The notes under the pieces were generated by a model. That model ran no database searches, was not told where the DNA came from, and worked only from the letters and a program-made list of their open reading frames with translations. 64,000 bases of DNA from Chryseobacterium phocaeense (GTDB lineage: Bacteria; Bacteroidota; Bacteroidia; Flavobacteriales; Weeksellaceae): contig NZ_LT827015.1 in assembly GCF_900169075.1 (NCBI RefSeq), positions 434,001 through 498,000 of the forward strand. Direction: 5' to 3'. Positions 53,291 to 62,408 of the stretch are shown here, piece after piece; the first letter of the stretch is position 1, and each line of letters opens with the position of its first letter. Both the position numbers and the translations under genes were made by a program.

Positions 53291-54344
53291 CAACGATAAT
53301 TTAACTGCCCTGGAAGCTCAGCGGCAGGCTACCTTCATCTGCTATGCCCCCATGATATTTCAGTCCGTAAAAACCATGCTGAACCTGGGAATTATGGATG
53401 TTCTGAAAAAAGCAGGTGATGAAGGCACCACGATAGATGAAATTTCACAGGAGACCGGAGTCTGGAAATACGGGGTACGGGTCCTGCTGCAGTCTGCTTT
53501 GGGCGCCGGAGTCGTTTACCAGAAGGATGAAAAATTTAAACTTACCAAAACAGGAGTATTCCTTATTTCCAAGCAGCTTGCCGCGCAAATCCACATCAAT
53601 TTTGTGAATGATGTATGTTACAACGGGATGTTTTATCTGGAAGACAGTATTAAAAATAAAAATGCTGAAGGGCTAAAGGTGTTAGGGGATTGGGATACTA
53701 TTTATGATGGCCTTTCCGAGCTTTCTCCTGATGTAAAGAAAAGCTGGCTGGACCTGGATCATTATTTTTCTGATGTTTCCTATGACGCAGCCTTTGAGAT
53801 CCTCAGCAAAGAAAGCTTCACCAATATCCTGGATCTGGGAGGCAACACGGGTAAATTCTGCAGATATCTGATCCAAAAGATGCCGGACATTCAGTTTACC
53901 ATTGGTGATCTTCCCGGACAGATCGGGATGGCACGAAAGGAAATGGCAGCTTCCGGTCTGGACACGTCCAATATACATTATCAGACGCTGAATATTTTAA
54001 ATGAAGATTCCGAACCCGAAGGTAAATTTGATATCATCTGGATGAGCCAGTTCCTGGATTGTTTTCACGAAGATGATATTACGTCTATTCTTAAAAAATG
54101 TAAGAAAGCACTCGCTGAAAACGGACGGATTTTTGTGCAGGACGCATTCTGGGACCGACAGCGGTTTGAAACAGGAGCATTTTCTCTGCAGCAGTTCTCA
54201 TTATATTTTACGGCAATGGCCAACGGAAGAAGCCAGATGTACGACTTTCCGACTTTTAAAGAAGCCGTTGAAAAGGCAGGACTTGAGATCATAGAAATCC
54301 ATGACCATATCGGGCGCAGTAATAGCCTTTTAAAAATAAAGTAA
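53283..54344 (+). CDS. SAM-dependent methyltransferase with winged-helix dimerisation domain
   Basis: The 353-residue protein has an N-terminal winged-helix domain (TIDEISQETGVWKYGVRVLLQSALGAG), as in plant- and polyketide-type O-methyltransferases. The Rossmann domain has motif I ILDLGGNTGKF, FTIGDLPGQ and FDIIWMSQFLDCFHEDD. The family normally methylates hydroxyl groups on aromatic or polyketide products. Overlap with the glycosyltransferase gene points to joint tailoring. Confidence 0.88.
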   Translation: MFDNDNLTALEAQRQATFICYAPMIFQSVKTMLNLGIMDVLKKAGDEGTTIDEISQETGVWKYGVRVLLQSALGAGVVYQKDEKFKLTKTGVFLISKQLAAQIHINFVNDVCYNGMFYLEDSIKNKNAEGLKVLGDWDTIYDGLSELSPDVKKSWLDLDHYFSDVSYDAAFEILSKESFTNILDLGGNTGKFCRYLIQKMPDIQFTIGDLPGQIGMARKEMAASGLDTSNIHYQTLNILNEDSEPEGKFDIIWMSQFLDCFHEDDITSILKKCKKALAENGRIFVQDAFWDRQRFETGAFSLQQFSLYFTAMANGRSQMYDFPTFKEAVEKAGLEIIEIHDHIGRSNSLLKIK

Positions 54345-54355
54345 CATTTCCTGCT

Positions 54356-55300
54356 ATGTATTTTCTTCTGTATTCACATAATGTAGTGGTATCCGGTAAA
54401 GACAAAGCCGCGATCTGTGATCTGCAGCACGCACGGGTGATGTATATTCCGAATGCGTTCACTGCAGTTCTGGAAAAGCTGAAAACAATGGATGTGAATC
54501 AGGTAAAAAACAGTTTGTTTCAAAATAATCCAGATCTGCTGGAACAATATCTGGCTAAGCTGATAGATCATAAAATGGGAAGGTATGTTGATGATCCTGA
54601 ATCTTTCCCGGAGCTGGATTTTTCCTATCATTTCCCTGGAACCATCCACTCTGCGGTTATGGAAATAGATTTTGAAAGCTATGATCCCGTTCCCGTTATT
54701 ACAGATCTGGATCACTGCGGATGCCGTCATCTTGAGCTCAGAATAAAGACAGGTACCTCAAATCTGTCCCGATTACAGGAACTTCTGGAGATCTGGGAAG
54801 AAAATATGGTACAGTCTATAGACATTCTCTGGGAAGATGGTGAGACATGTGAAAAAGAAGCAGAGGACCTTTATCATATGTTTCAGAAAATCAATTCTGT
54901 CACGGTATGCAATGCTCCCATGGAAAAAGAGGGAACATCTGTGAAATTCACCAATTGTTCTCTGCAGGAATTGGAACGCAGAGGTTTTAAAGCTGACAAG
55001 CTGATCCTTGATATGAAGTATTACTGTGAAAGTCTTATGTACAATACCACATATCACCAGAAGGCAGCCATTGATTATTCAGGAAATATTAAAAATATCA
55101 TTTTTGACCCCAACAGTTTTGGAAATGTAAATCAGAACAGACTTTCTGACATCGTCAACAGCAGTGAATTTCAGAAATTATGGAGGATCAGTGCAGACCA
55201 GATTGAGGATGTAAAGGATTCTCCGCTTCGCCATGTTACCTATAATCCTTTTCCAGTATATGAGAAGGACGGAAAATATTTTATCAACCATTTAAACTAA
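54356..55300 (+). CDS. gwsS: Grasp-with-spasm SPASM-type maturase, apparently without the iron-sulfur cysteines
   Basis: The 314-residue protein follows the pattern of the SPASM partner of 'grasp-with-spasm' graspetide systems: KAAICDLQHARVMYIPN at the start, a CRHLELRI segment near 125, and a C-terminal block IDYSGNIKN, SFGNV, SEFQKLWRIS and DVKDSPLRHVTYNP. In family members as I recall them this last block reads C-K-D-C-x-x-R-x-x-C; here those positions are Val, Ser and Thr, and the upstream cysteines (before ..RK.IDxxGNIKN and after IKN) are Thr and Ile. Cys remain in DHCGCRH and KYYCES. So it may bind the peptide but not an Fe-S cluster. No radical-SAM C-x3-C-x2-C is present. Confidence 0.75.
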   Translation: MYFLLYSHNVVVSGKDKAAICDLQHARVMYIPNAFTAVLEKLKTMDVNQVKNSLFQNNPDLLEQYLAKLIDHKMGRYVDDPESFPELDFSYHFPGTIHSAVMEIDFESYDPVPVITDLDHCGCRHLELRIKTGTSNLSRLQELLEIWEENMVQSIDILWEDGETCEKEAEDLYHMFQKINSVTVCNAPMEKEGTSVKFTNCSLQELERRGFKADKLILDMKYYCESLMYNTTYHQKAAIDYSGNIKNIIFDPNSFGNVNQNRLSDIVNSSEFQKLWRISADQIEDVKDSPLRHVTYNPFPVYEKDGKYFINHLN

Positions 55301-55302
55301 AG

Positions 55303-56061
55303 ATGTTGAAGAAAATTGCTTTAATAACCGGAGCCGCAAAAGGTCTGGGAAGAAATATTGCTCTTGAAATGGCCGGGCAGGGCATTGATCTGATCCTGCA
55401 TTATAACCGTTCGGAAGATGAGATGAAATCCCTCATGGAAGAAATCGCCCAATATCCGGTTGCCGTTTATCCCGTACAGGGAGATTTTACCGACAACGCG
55501 CTTCTGGATCGTTTTTTTGAAGAAAAAATAGTCCCGTTATTCAGTGAGCAGACCTATTCCGGGCTGGATTACCTGATCAATAATGCCGGAATTTATGAGT
55601 TTGACAATTTTAACAAGCTTAATACGGAGTTTCTGGACAGGATATTCAATATTAATTTTAAAGCGCCTCTGCTGCTTATGAAAAACTGTCTGAAATACAT
55701 GAATGATAACGGACGTATCATTAATATCCTTTCCACAACCGCTCAAAGACCCTACAAGAAAATGATCGGTTACGGAGCGTCGAAGGCAGCGCTTCAAAAT
55801 GCATCAAAAGCAATGGTTCCGGACTTTGGAAAAAGAGGAATTACCGTCAACAACATCATTCCCGGAGTTCTTGCCATCGACAATAAAAAAATGGGCGTAA
55901 GCGAAAAGATCATCAGTGAAATGTACATTAAGAATTATGCCGTAAAAAGAACCGGAATTCCGGAAGATATTACAGGATTGATCATGTTTCTGACCGGGGA
56001 AGGCTCGGGATGGATCACCGGTGAGAATATTGAAGTATCAGGAGGATATATATACCAGTAA
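55303..56061 (+). CDS. SDR-family reductase (FabG/ketoreductase-like)
   Basis: The 252-residue protein has TGAAKGLG at residues 10-17, NNAGIYEF, a catalytic Ser in ILSTTAQ and YGASK with Tyr157/Lys161. The late MFLTGEGSGWITGENIEVSGG is the FabG-like C-terminus. In a locus with KS and ACP it is the natural candidate for reducing beta-ketoacyl-ACP. Two nt separate it from the SPASM gene and three from the next methyltransferase. Confidence 0.9.
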   Translation: MLKKIALITGAAKGLGRNIALEMAGQGIDLILHYNRSEDEMKSLMEEIAQYPVAVYPVQGDFTDNALLDRFFEEKIVPLFSEQTYSGLDYLINNAGIYEFDNFNKLNTEFLDRIFNINFKAPLLLMKNCLKYMNDNGRIINILSTTAQRPYKKMIGYGASKAALQNASKAMVPDFGKRGITVNNIIPGVLAIDNKKMGVSEKIISEMYIKNYAVKRTGIPEDITGLIMFLTGEGSGWITGENIEVSGGYIYQ

Positions 56062-56064
56062 ACT

Positions 56065-56769
56065 ATGAAAGATATAGAAACCCGTCTCAGAATATTACAT
56101 AAACTGTTTAATAAATATTCGGAACAGTCTGAAGTTTATCTTCATTCCGAATACCTGCACAGAGATATCAGATCACCAAAGGCTGTTCTGGAAATCGTCA
56201 GGGAAACCGTAGATATCAGGAGTGCCGTAGATATAGGATGCGGCCTGGGATCCTGGCTTTCCGTACTTATAGACCAGGGTGTGGATGATGTGCTCGGAAT
56301 CGATGGAGATCACCTTCCATTGGATAAAATCATGATTCCCGAAGATAAGCTGCTTCGTACAGACCTTGATAAAGCTTATCCCGAAATCGGCAGAAAATAT
56401 GACCTTGCGATATGCCTGGAAGTGGCGGAACACCTCAGCCCGGATTCTGCGGATGCGCTGGTAAAGTTTCTGACCGGTCTCAGTGATGCCGTTCTTTTCT
56501 CCGCCGCGATTCCTTACCAGGGAGGCATTAATCACGTTAATGAACAATGGACAGAATACTGGAGAGAGAAATTCAATCAGGCAGGTTTTGAATATTATGA
56601 TCTGATAAGGAGCAGAATATGGAACAGCCCGGACGTAAAATGGTGGTATAAACAGAACTGTTTTCTGGTACTGAAGAATGATGTATTCAAAGGTCTGGAA
56701 CAGAAAGAAATCCTGAACCTTGTACACCCTGAACTCTTCCTTCAATACAGAATACTTAATGAAAAATAA
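56065..56769 (+). CDS. Class I SAM-dependent methyltransferase
   Basis: The 234-residue protein has motif I AVDIGCGLGSWLSVL, an acidic post-I LGIDGDHL, and LAICLEVAEHLSPDSAD, where EVAEH is the methyltransferase type 11/12 signature. It also has the INHVNEQWTEYWREKF segment of sugar or small-molecule methyltransferases. The second methyltransferase of the cluster; the substrate is unknown. Confidence 0.88.
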   Translation: MKDIETRLRILHKLFNKYSEQSEVYLHSEYLHRDIRSPKAVLEIVRETVDIRSAVDIGCGLGSWLSVLIDQGVDDVLGIDGDHLPLDKIMIPEDKLLRTDLDKAYPEIGRKYDLAICLEVAEHLSPDSADALVKFLTGLSDAVLFSAAIPYQGGINHVNEQWTEYWREKFNQAGFEYYDLIRSRIWNSPDVKWWYKQNCFLVLKNDVFKGLEQKEILNLVHPELFLQYRILNEK

Positions 56770-56799
56770 CATCAGATAAATATCCGTTTACCATCAATC

Positions 56800-59007
56800 A
56801 TGAAAAAAACAATCGATTTTAGGATCAAGTTTCTACTCCTGCTCACCTTCCTTTCCTCTGCCGGATTAGCCGCTCAGGTTAAAATAAGCGGAACGGTTAC
56901 CGATGCGGGAGAAAAGCCTGTTTCCGGGGCCATTGTTTTTATCGAAAATCACTTTTCCGAAGCTGATACTGATGAAAACGGGAAATTTGAAATCATAAGC
57001 GACGATTTAAAATCCGGCGATCATATTACGCTGATGGTTCACAAAAAAGGGTTTACAGATAAGGCTCTGGAGATCAATATTTCCGGACAGGTGGTTACCG
57101 ACCTGAAAATCAACCTTGGGATAAAAGTAGCAATAGTAGATGAAGTGTATATTGATAAAATACAGATCAAAGACATACAGGAGCAGAAGCCGTTTGCTAA
57201 AAGTGACATCGATGTGATTCTGGGCTCTCCCGAATCTTCCGTGCTGGCTTCAATGAGTTATCTTCCCGGAGTTCAGCAGGTAGGAGAAACCGGAGAACTG
57301 TCTGTTCGTGGTGGTGAAGGATTGGAAACACGGTATCTTTTCGATGGGATGCTCGTCAATAATATGGTTGGCGCCAATATAGACGGGCAGGCCGGTGGTT
57401 CCAGACTTTCTCCTTCGTTATTCAGGGAAATGGCGATCATTCAGGGTGGATTTTCCGCAGAGTATGGCAATGCGCTATCATCTGTGGTAAGAATGACCTC
57501 AAAAGATGTTGCGCCCAGCAAAAACCTGAATTTTCTTTTGTCTCCTTTTTCCCTGGACACTCAAATGGCAATGCCGATAAAAGCTGAAAACAAGCAGTCG
57601 GTAGAAGTCGGAATCAATCTTATGGATTTTGATCTTTATGCCCGGAATATTAAAGATGATCTTGATTACCAATCGCTGAAAAACGGGCCTTATACCCTTA
57701 CCGGCAATTTATTTTACAAGAATAATTTTTCGGATAAGTTGAAATTCAGGTATTTTTCCAATAATTCCTTTACAAGAATTGATGCGCTTGCACTGGATAT
57801 TGACAATCCTGTACAGGAGCTTTCCTCCAGGGTAAAGAATTTAAACTATTTCAATCAAGCAACGCTTACTTATGAACGCAATGCTAATACAAAGTTTTTC
57901 TTCGGAATCAACAATACGTTTAATACCGACGAAACCCTGTATGGTAAAAACGGGAATTTCCTTCTTTACAGGAAAGATTTTAACATCACCCAGTTTAAAA
58001 CAAGCCTGAATAAAAAGCTCAAAAAAAATACATTCATCAATACAGGAATAGAATATTTTATCGAAAACTCTGACCTTATTAATGGAGACCGGTCTGTGGA
58101 TTATTTAAACAACTATGCAGGCCTGTATACTGAACTTACCACCAAATTAATCAGGAATCTGTATGCCAGCATCGGAGCAAGGGGAGAATATTCATGGCTG
58201 GTAAAGAAAGCCAATCTTGGAGGCAGGTTCGATGTTAAGTACCTTGATAATGCCAATGAAAATGAAGTGGGTATTTCATACGGAAACTTTTACCAGCAAC
58301 CGGGAATCGTCTACAATTCTAATATGAACGACCTTGATTTCTCGAGAGCAGACCATTCTATTCTCTATTACCGATACAAAAACAACGGCCGTAATTTTTC
58401 ACTGGAACTTTATCATAAAAAGTACAGCAACCTGCTTCTGTACACTCCTGAACAGGCAACTTATAACGGTTACGGCTACGCCAGAGGTTTGGATGTATAC
58501 TTCCGGGATGGAAAGACTTTCGACCGTATGGAGTACAGGATCAGCTATTCCTATACAGACGCCAAAAGAAAATACCTGAACTATCCCGATGAAGCGCCAT
58601 TTCACCTTAACTCTAAAAACAAGTTTACCCTATCTGCCAATTACTCTTTGTTTGATGGCAACCTGTTGTTGGGCGCATTCTATAATTATGCCTCCGGGAG
58701 GCCGTATTATAATCCCGGACTGGGGCCTGATGCCTTTAATTCGGAAAGGACACGGGATATTCATGATCTGTCTTCCAACCTTATTTATTCATTCAATGTT
58801 AAAAATTCAGCTATGCTGCTTATTTTATCAGTCAGCAACCTGTTGGGAAACAATAAAATATATGGCTATACCTATTCTGAAAACGATCCTTACATCAGAA
58901 GGGAGGTCTCACCTATGTACAGGCGATTCTTTTTTATCGGACTGAATATTGCTTTCGGTCTCAATAAAAATAACGATCTTATTGATCAGATTTTAAAACG
59001 GAAATAA
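56800..59007 (+). CDS. TonB-dependent receptor with N-terminal carboxypeptidase-regulatory-like domain
   Basis: The 735-residue protein has a signal peptide ending GLAAQ, then a CarboxypepD_reg-like domain (about 26-110; VKISGTVTDAGEKPVSGAIVFIE). The plug domain (about 130-240) has GVQQVGETGELSVRGGEGLETRYLFDGM and GGFSAEYGNALSSVVRM. The barrel is small for the family. Located between the methyltransferase and TPR genes of the biosynthetic locus, it may import the mature product or a precursor, or serve in its export or recognition; the sequence does not decide. Confidence 0.9.
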   Translation: MKKTIDFRIKFLLLLTFLSSAGLAAQVKISGTVTDAGEKPVSGAIVFIENHFSEADTDENGKFEIISDDLKSGDHITLMVHKKGFTDKALEINISGQVVTDLKINLGIKVAIVDEVYIDKIQIKDIQEQKPFAKSDIDVILGSPESSVLASMSYLPGVQQVGETGELSVRGGEGLETRYLFDGMLVNNMVGANIDGQAGGSRLSPSLFREMAIIQGGFSAEYGNALSSVVRMTSKDVAPSKNLNFLLSPFSLDTQMAMPIKAENKQSVEVGINLMDFDLYARNIKDDLDYQSLKNGPYTLTGNLFYKNNFSDKLKFRYFSNNSFTRIDALALDIDNPVQELSSRVKNLNYFNQATLTYERNANTKFFFGINNTFNTDETLYGKNGNFLLYRKDFNITQFKTSLNKKLKKNTFINTGIEYFIENSDLINGDRSVDYLNNYAGLYTELTTKLIRNLYASIGARGEYSWLVKKANLGGRFDVKYLDNANENEVGISYGNFYQQPGIVYNSNMNDLDFSRADHSILYYRYKNNGRNFSLELYHKKYSNLLLYTPEQATYNGYGYARGLDVYFRDGKTFDRMEYRISYSYTDAKRKYLNYPDEAPFHLNSKNKFTLSANYSLFDGNLLLGAFYNYASGRPYYNPGLGPDAFNSERTRDIHDLSSNLIYSFNVKNSAMLLILSVSNLLGNNKIYGYTYSENDPYIRREVSPMYRRFFFIGLNIAFGLNKNNDLIDQILKRK

Positions 59008-59017
59008 AACTATTTAT

Positions 59018-59671
59018 ATGAAAAACTACACCTCAGCACTTTTTTTGTTTCTTTTGATGGCATTTGGCTTTATTCACGGGCAGACTGCTGCTCCTGCCCA
59101 GGATTACAACAAAACACTTTTACAGACCGTAAAGGAGCTTAACCAGTCTACCAATCAGGAAGCTTACGAAAAAGTACTGTATAAATTTGAAAGACTTAAT
59201 ACCCTGAAACAGGAAAAGGACTGGATTTTACTGTACAATATTGCTTACTGTAAAATAGTCCTTTCCAGATGGAAAGAAGGAACTGCTGATCTTGAAGATG
59301 CGGTGGCCAAGCTTCAGAAAGCCGCCAGGCTGAGTCCTAACAACAGCGAAATTCTTACCCTTGAAAGCAGAGCCTATGTTTTGCTTATCGGAAAAAATAC
59401 GACCAAAAACGGCCCTAAATATACGCAACAATGCAAAAGCAACCTGGACAAAGCTATTTCGCTGAATAAAAACAATCCGCGGGCTTATCTTGTCTATGGA
59501 ATGTACTACGTCTATTTTCCTAAAATTGTAGGCGGAGACCCGGAAAAAGGCTGTAAGATTTTTAATCAGGCCGCCAGCTTATATAACCAGACCAAGCCGG
59601 ATCCCAATTCTGTAAAGCCGCAATGGGGTAAAGAGCTGAATGAATGGTATATAAAAAATAACTGTAAATAA
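59018..59671 (+). CDS. Secreted tetratricopeptide-repeat protein
   Basis: The 217-residue protein has a signal peptide ending GFIHGQTAA. TPR-like helical pairs include WILLYNIAYCKIVLSRWKEG, DAVAKLQKAARLSPNNSEILTLESRAY and SNLDKAISLNKNNPRAYLVYGMYYV. TPRs scaffold protein complexes in the periplasm. It is next to the receptor and overlaps the ATP-grasp gene by one base (TAATG). No catalytic motif. Confidence 0.8.
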   Translation: MKNYTSALFLFLLMAFGFIHGQTAAPAQDYNKTLLQTVKELNQSTNQEAYEKVLYKFERLNTLKQEKDWILLYNIAYCKIVLSRWKEGTADLEDAVAKLQKAARLSPNNSEILTLESRAYVLLIGKNTTKNGPKYTQQCKSNLDKAISLNKNNPRAYLVYGMYYVYFPKIVGGDPEKGCKIFNQAASLYNQTKPDPNSVKPQWGKELNEWYIKNNCK

Positions 59672-60657
59672 TGATTCTGATACTGGGTTCTCATCACTAT
59701 GAACAGGGTACTGATCCTGTGATCGACTGGCTTATTTACTATAAAGTTCCTTTTCTCAAGATCACGTTAAATGATTTGTTTTACGCTGAAAACGGACTTT
59801 CGGTGAATATCGGGAAACGGCAGATCTTTTATCGGGGTATCAATCTTAACGAAGAAGTTAATGTGGTGTGGTACAGACATTTTATGGAAGCATATACACC
59901 ACTTCTTGAGGAAAAAGACCCGATAAGCACCAGAATGAATAAAGAGACCCATAATGAGATCAGCTGCTTTATGGAAATGTTTCAGGAATACCTCAAGGAT
60001 AAAAAATGGTTTTCCGGAATGGATGCAGTATACCTCAATAAGCTTACCGCACTTAATGCCGCTGAGGAAGCAGGGTTTAAAATTCCTTATTCGGCGATAT
60101 TGACCTCCAGAAGAGAAGTTCTCCGTTTATTGGAAGAGCAGAAACTGGAGAAGCTTATCATGAAACCCTTTTCAGACAGGAGTAAATCGTATTACACCAT
60201 AGGAGAGCGGTCATACGTAACCTTTGTACAGGAATTTTCCAAAAAAGATGCAGAAAGTCTGCAGGATCGATTTTTTCCGGCTCTTTTTCAGGAAAAAATT
60301 GAGACTGATTTTGAAATCCGGGTGTTTTATCTTAACGGAAACTGCACTTCTACTGCCATACTAATTGATGGAGGCTATGATACAGACGACCGGAAAAAAA
60401 TAACAGACAGCAACAGGATCAGCGTAGTACAATATGCTCTTCCGAAGACTGTTGAGGAGCAGCTGGTCTATCTGATGAAAACACTGAACCTGATGATGGG
60501 CTCTGTAGATCTTATCCGTACCCTACGGGGAGATTTTGTCTTCTTAGAGATCAATCCGATAGGCCAATACTCCTATGAATCAGAGAAAAACAATTTTTAT
60601 ACGGAGAAAAAAATCGCAGAATGTTTAATGCACTATAATAAGTTCACCAAATCATGA
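59671..60657 (+). CDS. gwsG: Grasp-with-spasm ATP-grasp peptide maturase (graspetide ligase)
   Basis: The 328-residue protein begins MILILGSHHYEQGTDPVIDWL. It has the ATP-grasp layout of microviridin-type ligases: an N-terminal segment with VVWYRHFMEAY; the central ATP-binding lysine in KLIMKPFSD; QEKIETDFEIRVFYLNG; and the terminal SVDLIRTLRGDFVFLEINPIGQY. In the last segment E-x-N coordinates magnesium. This C-terminal signature is that of the grasp-with-spasm ATP-grasp. Such enzymes phosphorylate Asp/Glu side chains and couple them to Ser/Thr/Lys, making ester or amide rings on a precursor peptide. All conserved residues I can identify are present, so it is probably active. Confidence 0.85.
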   Translation: MILILGSHHYEQGTDPVIDWLIYYKVPFLKITLNDLFYAENGLSVNIGKRQIFYRGINLNEEVNVVWYRHFMEAYTPLLEEKDPISTRMNKETHNEISCFMEMFQEYLKDKKWFSGMDAVYLNKLTALNAAEEAGFKIPYSAILTSRREVLRLLEEQKLEKLIMKPFSDRSKSYYTIGERSYVTFVQEFSKKDAESLQDRFFPALFQEKIETDFEIRVFYLNGNCTSTAILIDGGYDTDDRKKITDSNRISVVQYALPKTVEEQLVYLMKTLNLMMGSVDLIRTLRGDFVFLEINPIGQYSYESEKNNFYTEKKIAECLMHYNKFTKS

Positions 60658-60673
60658 AAAAAATTTTGTTGGA

Positions 60674-60844
60674 ATGAAAATAAATAGTAATTTACCACTG
60701 TTTTACTGCTTTTTATCAGAAATTAAAAATGAAGACCTAAAAGAATTGAATATTAATCGACGATTTGGCAAAAGTAAGGCACATGACGCAAAACGTTATA
60801 TTAAAAAAATAAGCTTTAAACCAATTACCGTACTGTACTTATAA
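60674..60844 (+). CDS. 56-residue ORF between the ligase and ACP genes, possible truncated phosphopantetheinyl transferase N-terminus
   Basis: ATG at 60674 to TAA at 60844, below the usual length cut-off for gene callers. The sequence MKINSNLPLFYCFLSEIK..EDLKEL..NRRFGKSKAHDAKRY loosely resembles the first ~50 residues of Sfp-type phosphopantetheinyl transferases (the R-R-F and A-H positions), and the ORF sits 12 nt before the ACP gene that such an enzyme would activate. It would then be a remnant. The EDLKEL word also occurs in RiPP leaders. It is more AT-rich than its neighbours. Low certainty. Confidence 0.35.
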   Translation: MKINSNLPLFYCFLSEIKNEDLKELNINRRFGKSKAHDAKRYIKKISFKPITVLYL

Positions 60845-60856
60845 AACTAATATCTT

Positions 60857-61129
60857 ATGGAAACGAAAAACGCAGATCTTCTCGTTGAGGAGCTGAAAAT
60901 GAAGATTATTGAAGAAATGAATCTTGTAAAAGTAAATCCCGAAACCATTACAGCGGATACTGCACTGTTCAGAGAAGGACTGGGACTGGATTCCATAGAT
61001 GCTCTGGAACTCGTGGTGATATTTGAGCGTGATTACGGAATAGATGTGGAAGATATTGAAGCCATTTCATCACACTTTGCAACCATGGGAACTTTAGCCC
61101 GGTTTGTAAGCGATAACAGAACAAAATAA
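60857..61129 (+). CDS. Acyl carrier protein
   Basis: The 90-residue acidic helical protein has the phosphopantetheine attachment motif GLGLDSIDALEL, with Ser46 as the modified residue, and the later IDVEDIEAISSHFATMGTLARFV helix of ACPs. It carries the growing acyl chain for the ketosynthase encoded upstream. Being embedded in this operon, separate from a housekeeping fab locus, argues for a dedicated carrier. Confidence 0.92.
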   Translation: METKNADLLVEELKMKIIEEMNLVKVNPETITADTALFREGLGLDSIDALELVVIFERDYGIDVEDIEAISSHFATMGTLARFVSDNRTK

Positions 61130-61148
61130 TCACTTCATTCTTATCATT

Positions 61149-62351
61149 ATGGCTGATTATTCCCTGGTTTCGAAAATTGATCTCGTTAAAGTGAGCGATT
61201 CATTTTATACGGCTAGCTACGGAAATAAAATATTTTCTATAGGAAATATTCTGTATGAAGTACTGAGCCTTCTTAAAAATGAAGAATCTATTGGTGATAT
61301 TAAAACTAAAATCAATCAGAGATATAATGTAAACATCAATGAGACTTTCATCAGCAGTGAAATCGAAAAATTCACCAACAAGCTGGTTCAGACCCATGAG
61401 AAAAGAAGTGCTACGATAGACTATATTTATCTTAAATTCAAATTATTTGGAAAGAATGTTATAGATAAACTATCTGCTCCTCTTCTTATTCTTTTCAACA
61501 GATATCTTTTTCCTGTTCTTGTTTTGGTCTCATTAATCGCCAGCGTACTTCTTGCTTATGTAATGTATACCGACGGGGTATGGACTATAGAATCTTCGCT
61601 GAAACATTCTTTAACAGGAATTGTTCTGATCTATCTGGGTTTTGCCGCCATCGGACTGTTTCATGAACTCGGCCATGCCACTTCATCAAGGTTCTATGGC
61701 AAACCCTCTGAAGAAATAGGATTCGGCTTTTATCTGATATTCCCCGTTTTTTATACGGACGTGACCAAAATATGGAATCTGGGGAAAAACAAGAGGGTAA
61801 TGGTCAATCTTGCAGGCATCTATTTCCAGCTGCTCATTAATCTTCTTTTTTATGTATTGTATATATCCATCAGCAATGTAGAGGTGAAAATAGCGATTAA
61901 ATTCTTCTTTCTGTCCAATATTATCCTGCTGGTCTATTCTTTAAATCCCTTTTTAAGAAATGACGGATATTGGGTATACAGTGATTTTTTCGGCATTCCG
62001 AATCTGATGAGTGAAGCAACAGCCTTTCCACGGAGATTATACGGTAAACTTACTGAGCCTGTTTCTTTCAGGCAGAAAATGAGTTTCGTGTTCCGCAATA
62101 AGGCTCTCGGAATCTATTCTGTATTGCTGTATATTGTTTTTATTCTGTTGATTGCTTTATTCATCTGGCTTACCTATCAGAATACAACAGGAATCATTGA
62201 AATGTTCGGTACTTTCAGGACACCTGAGTGGGGATCATTTGATTCTTATTATAAGCTAAGTCATCTTGTGGTAGGGCTTGGAATCAATATTTATTTTTTA
62301 ATTGTCATTATTAAAAGACTTGGGAAAAGTACCCGTAGACTTCCCATCTAA
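61149..62351 (+). CDS. M50-type membrane zinc peptidase with PqqD-like N-terminus
   Basis: The 400-residue protein begins with a soluble ~90-residue domain (NKIFSIGNILYEVLSLL, NEESIGDIKTKINQRYNVN) that looks like PqqD, the RiPP leader-binding fold. Membrane helices follow. The zinc motif HELGH (about residue 172) lies in LFHELGHATSSRFYG, and the second M50 signature NPFLRNDGYW appears near residue 275. About six hydrophobic segments are present. Related proteins act in RiPP clusters as proteases or as membrane parts of transporters. It most likely removes the leader from, or exports, the peptide encoded 58 nt downstream. Confidence 0.82.
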   Translation: MADYSLVSKIDLVKVSDSFYTASYGNKIFSIGNILYEVLSLLKNEESIGDIKTKINQRYNVNINETFISSEIEKFTNKLVQTHEKRSATIDYIYLKFKLFGKNVIDKLSAPLLILFNRYLFPVLVLVSLIASVLLAYVMYTDGVWTIESSLKHSLTGIVLIYLGFAAIGLFHELGHATSSRFYGKPSEEIGFGFYLIFPVFYTDVTKIWNLGKNKRVMVNLAGIYFQLLINLLFYVLYISISNVEVKIAIKFFFLSNIILLVYSLNPFLRNDGYWVYSDFFGIPNLMSEATAFPRRLYGKLTEPVSFRQKMSFVFRNKALGIYSVLLYIVFILLIALFIWLTYQNTTGIIEMFGTFRTPEWGSFDSYYKLSHLVVGLGINIYFLIVIIKRLGKSTRRLPI

Positions 62352-62408
62352 GATAAAAGGGTAATGAAAGACATTATCCTCATTTTAACCATCATAAACC
62401 AAATTCTT

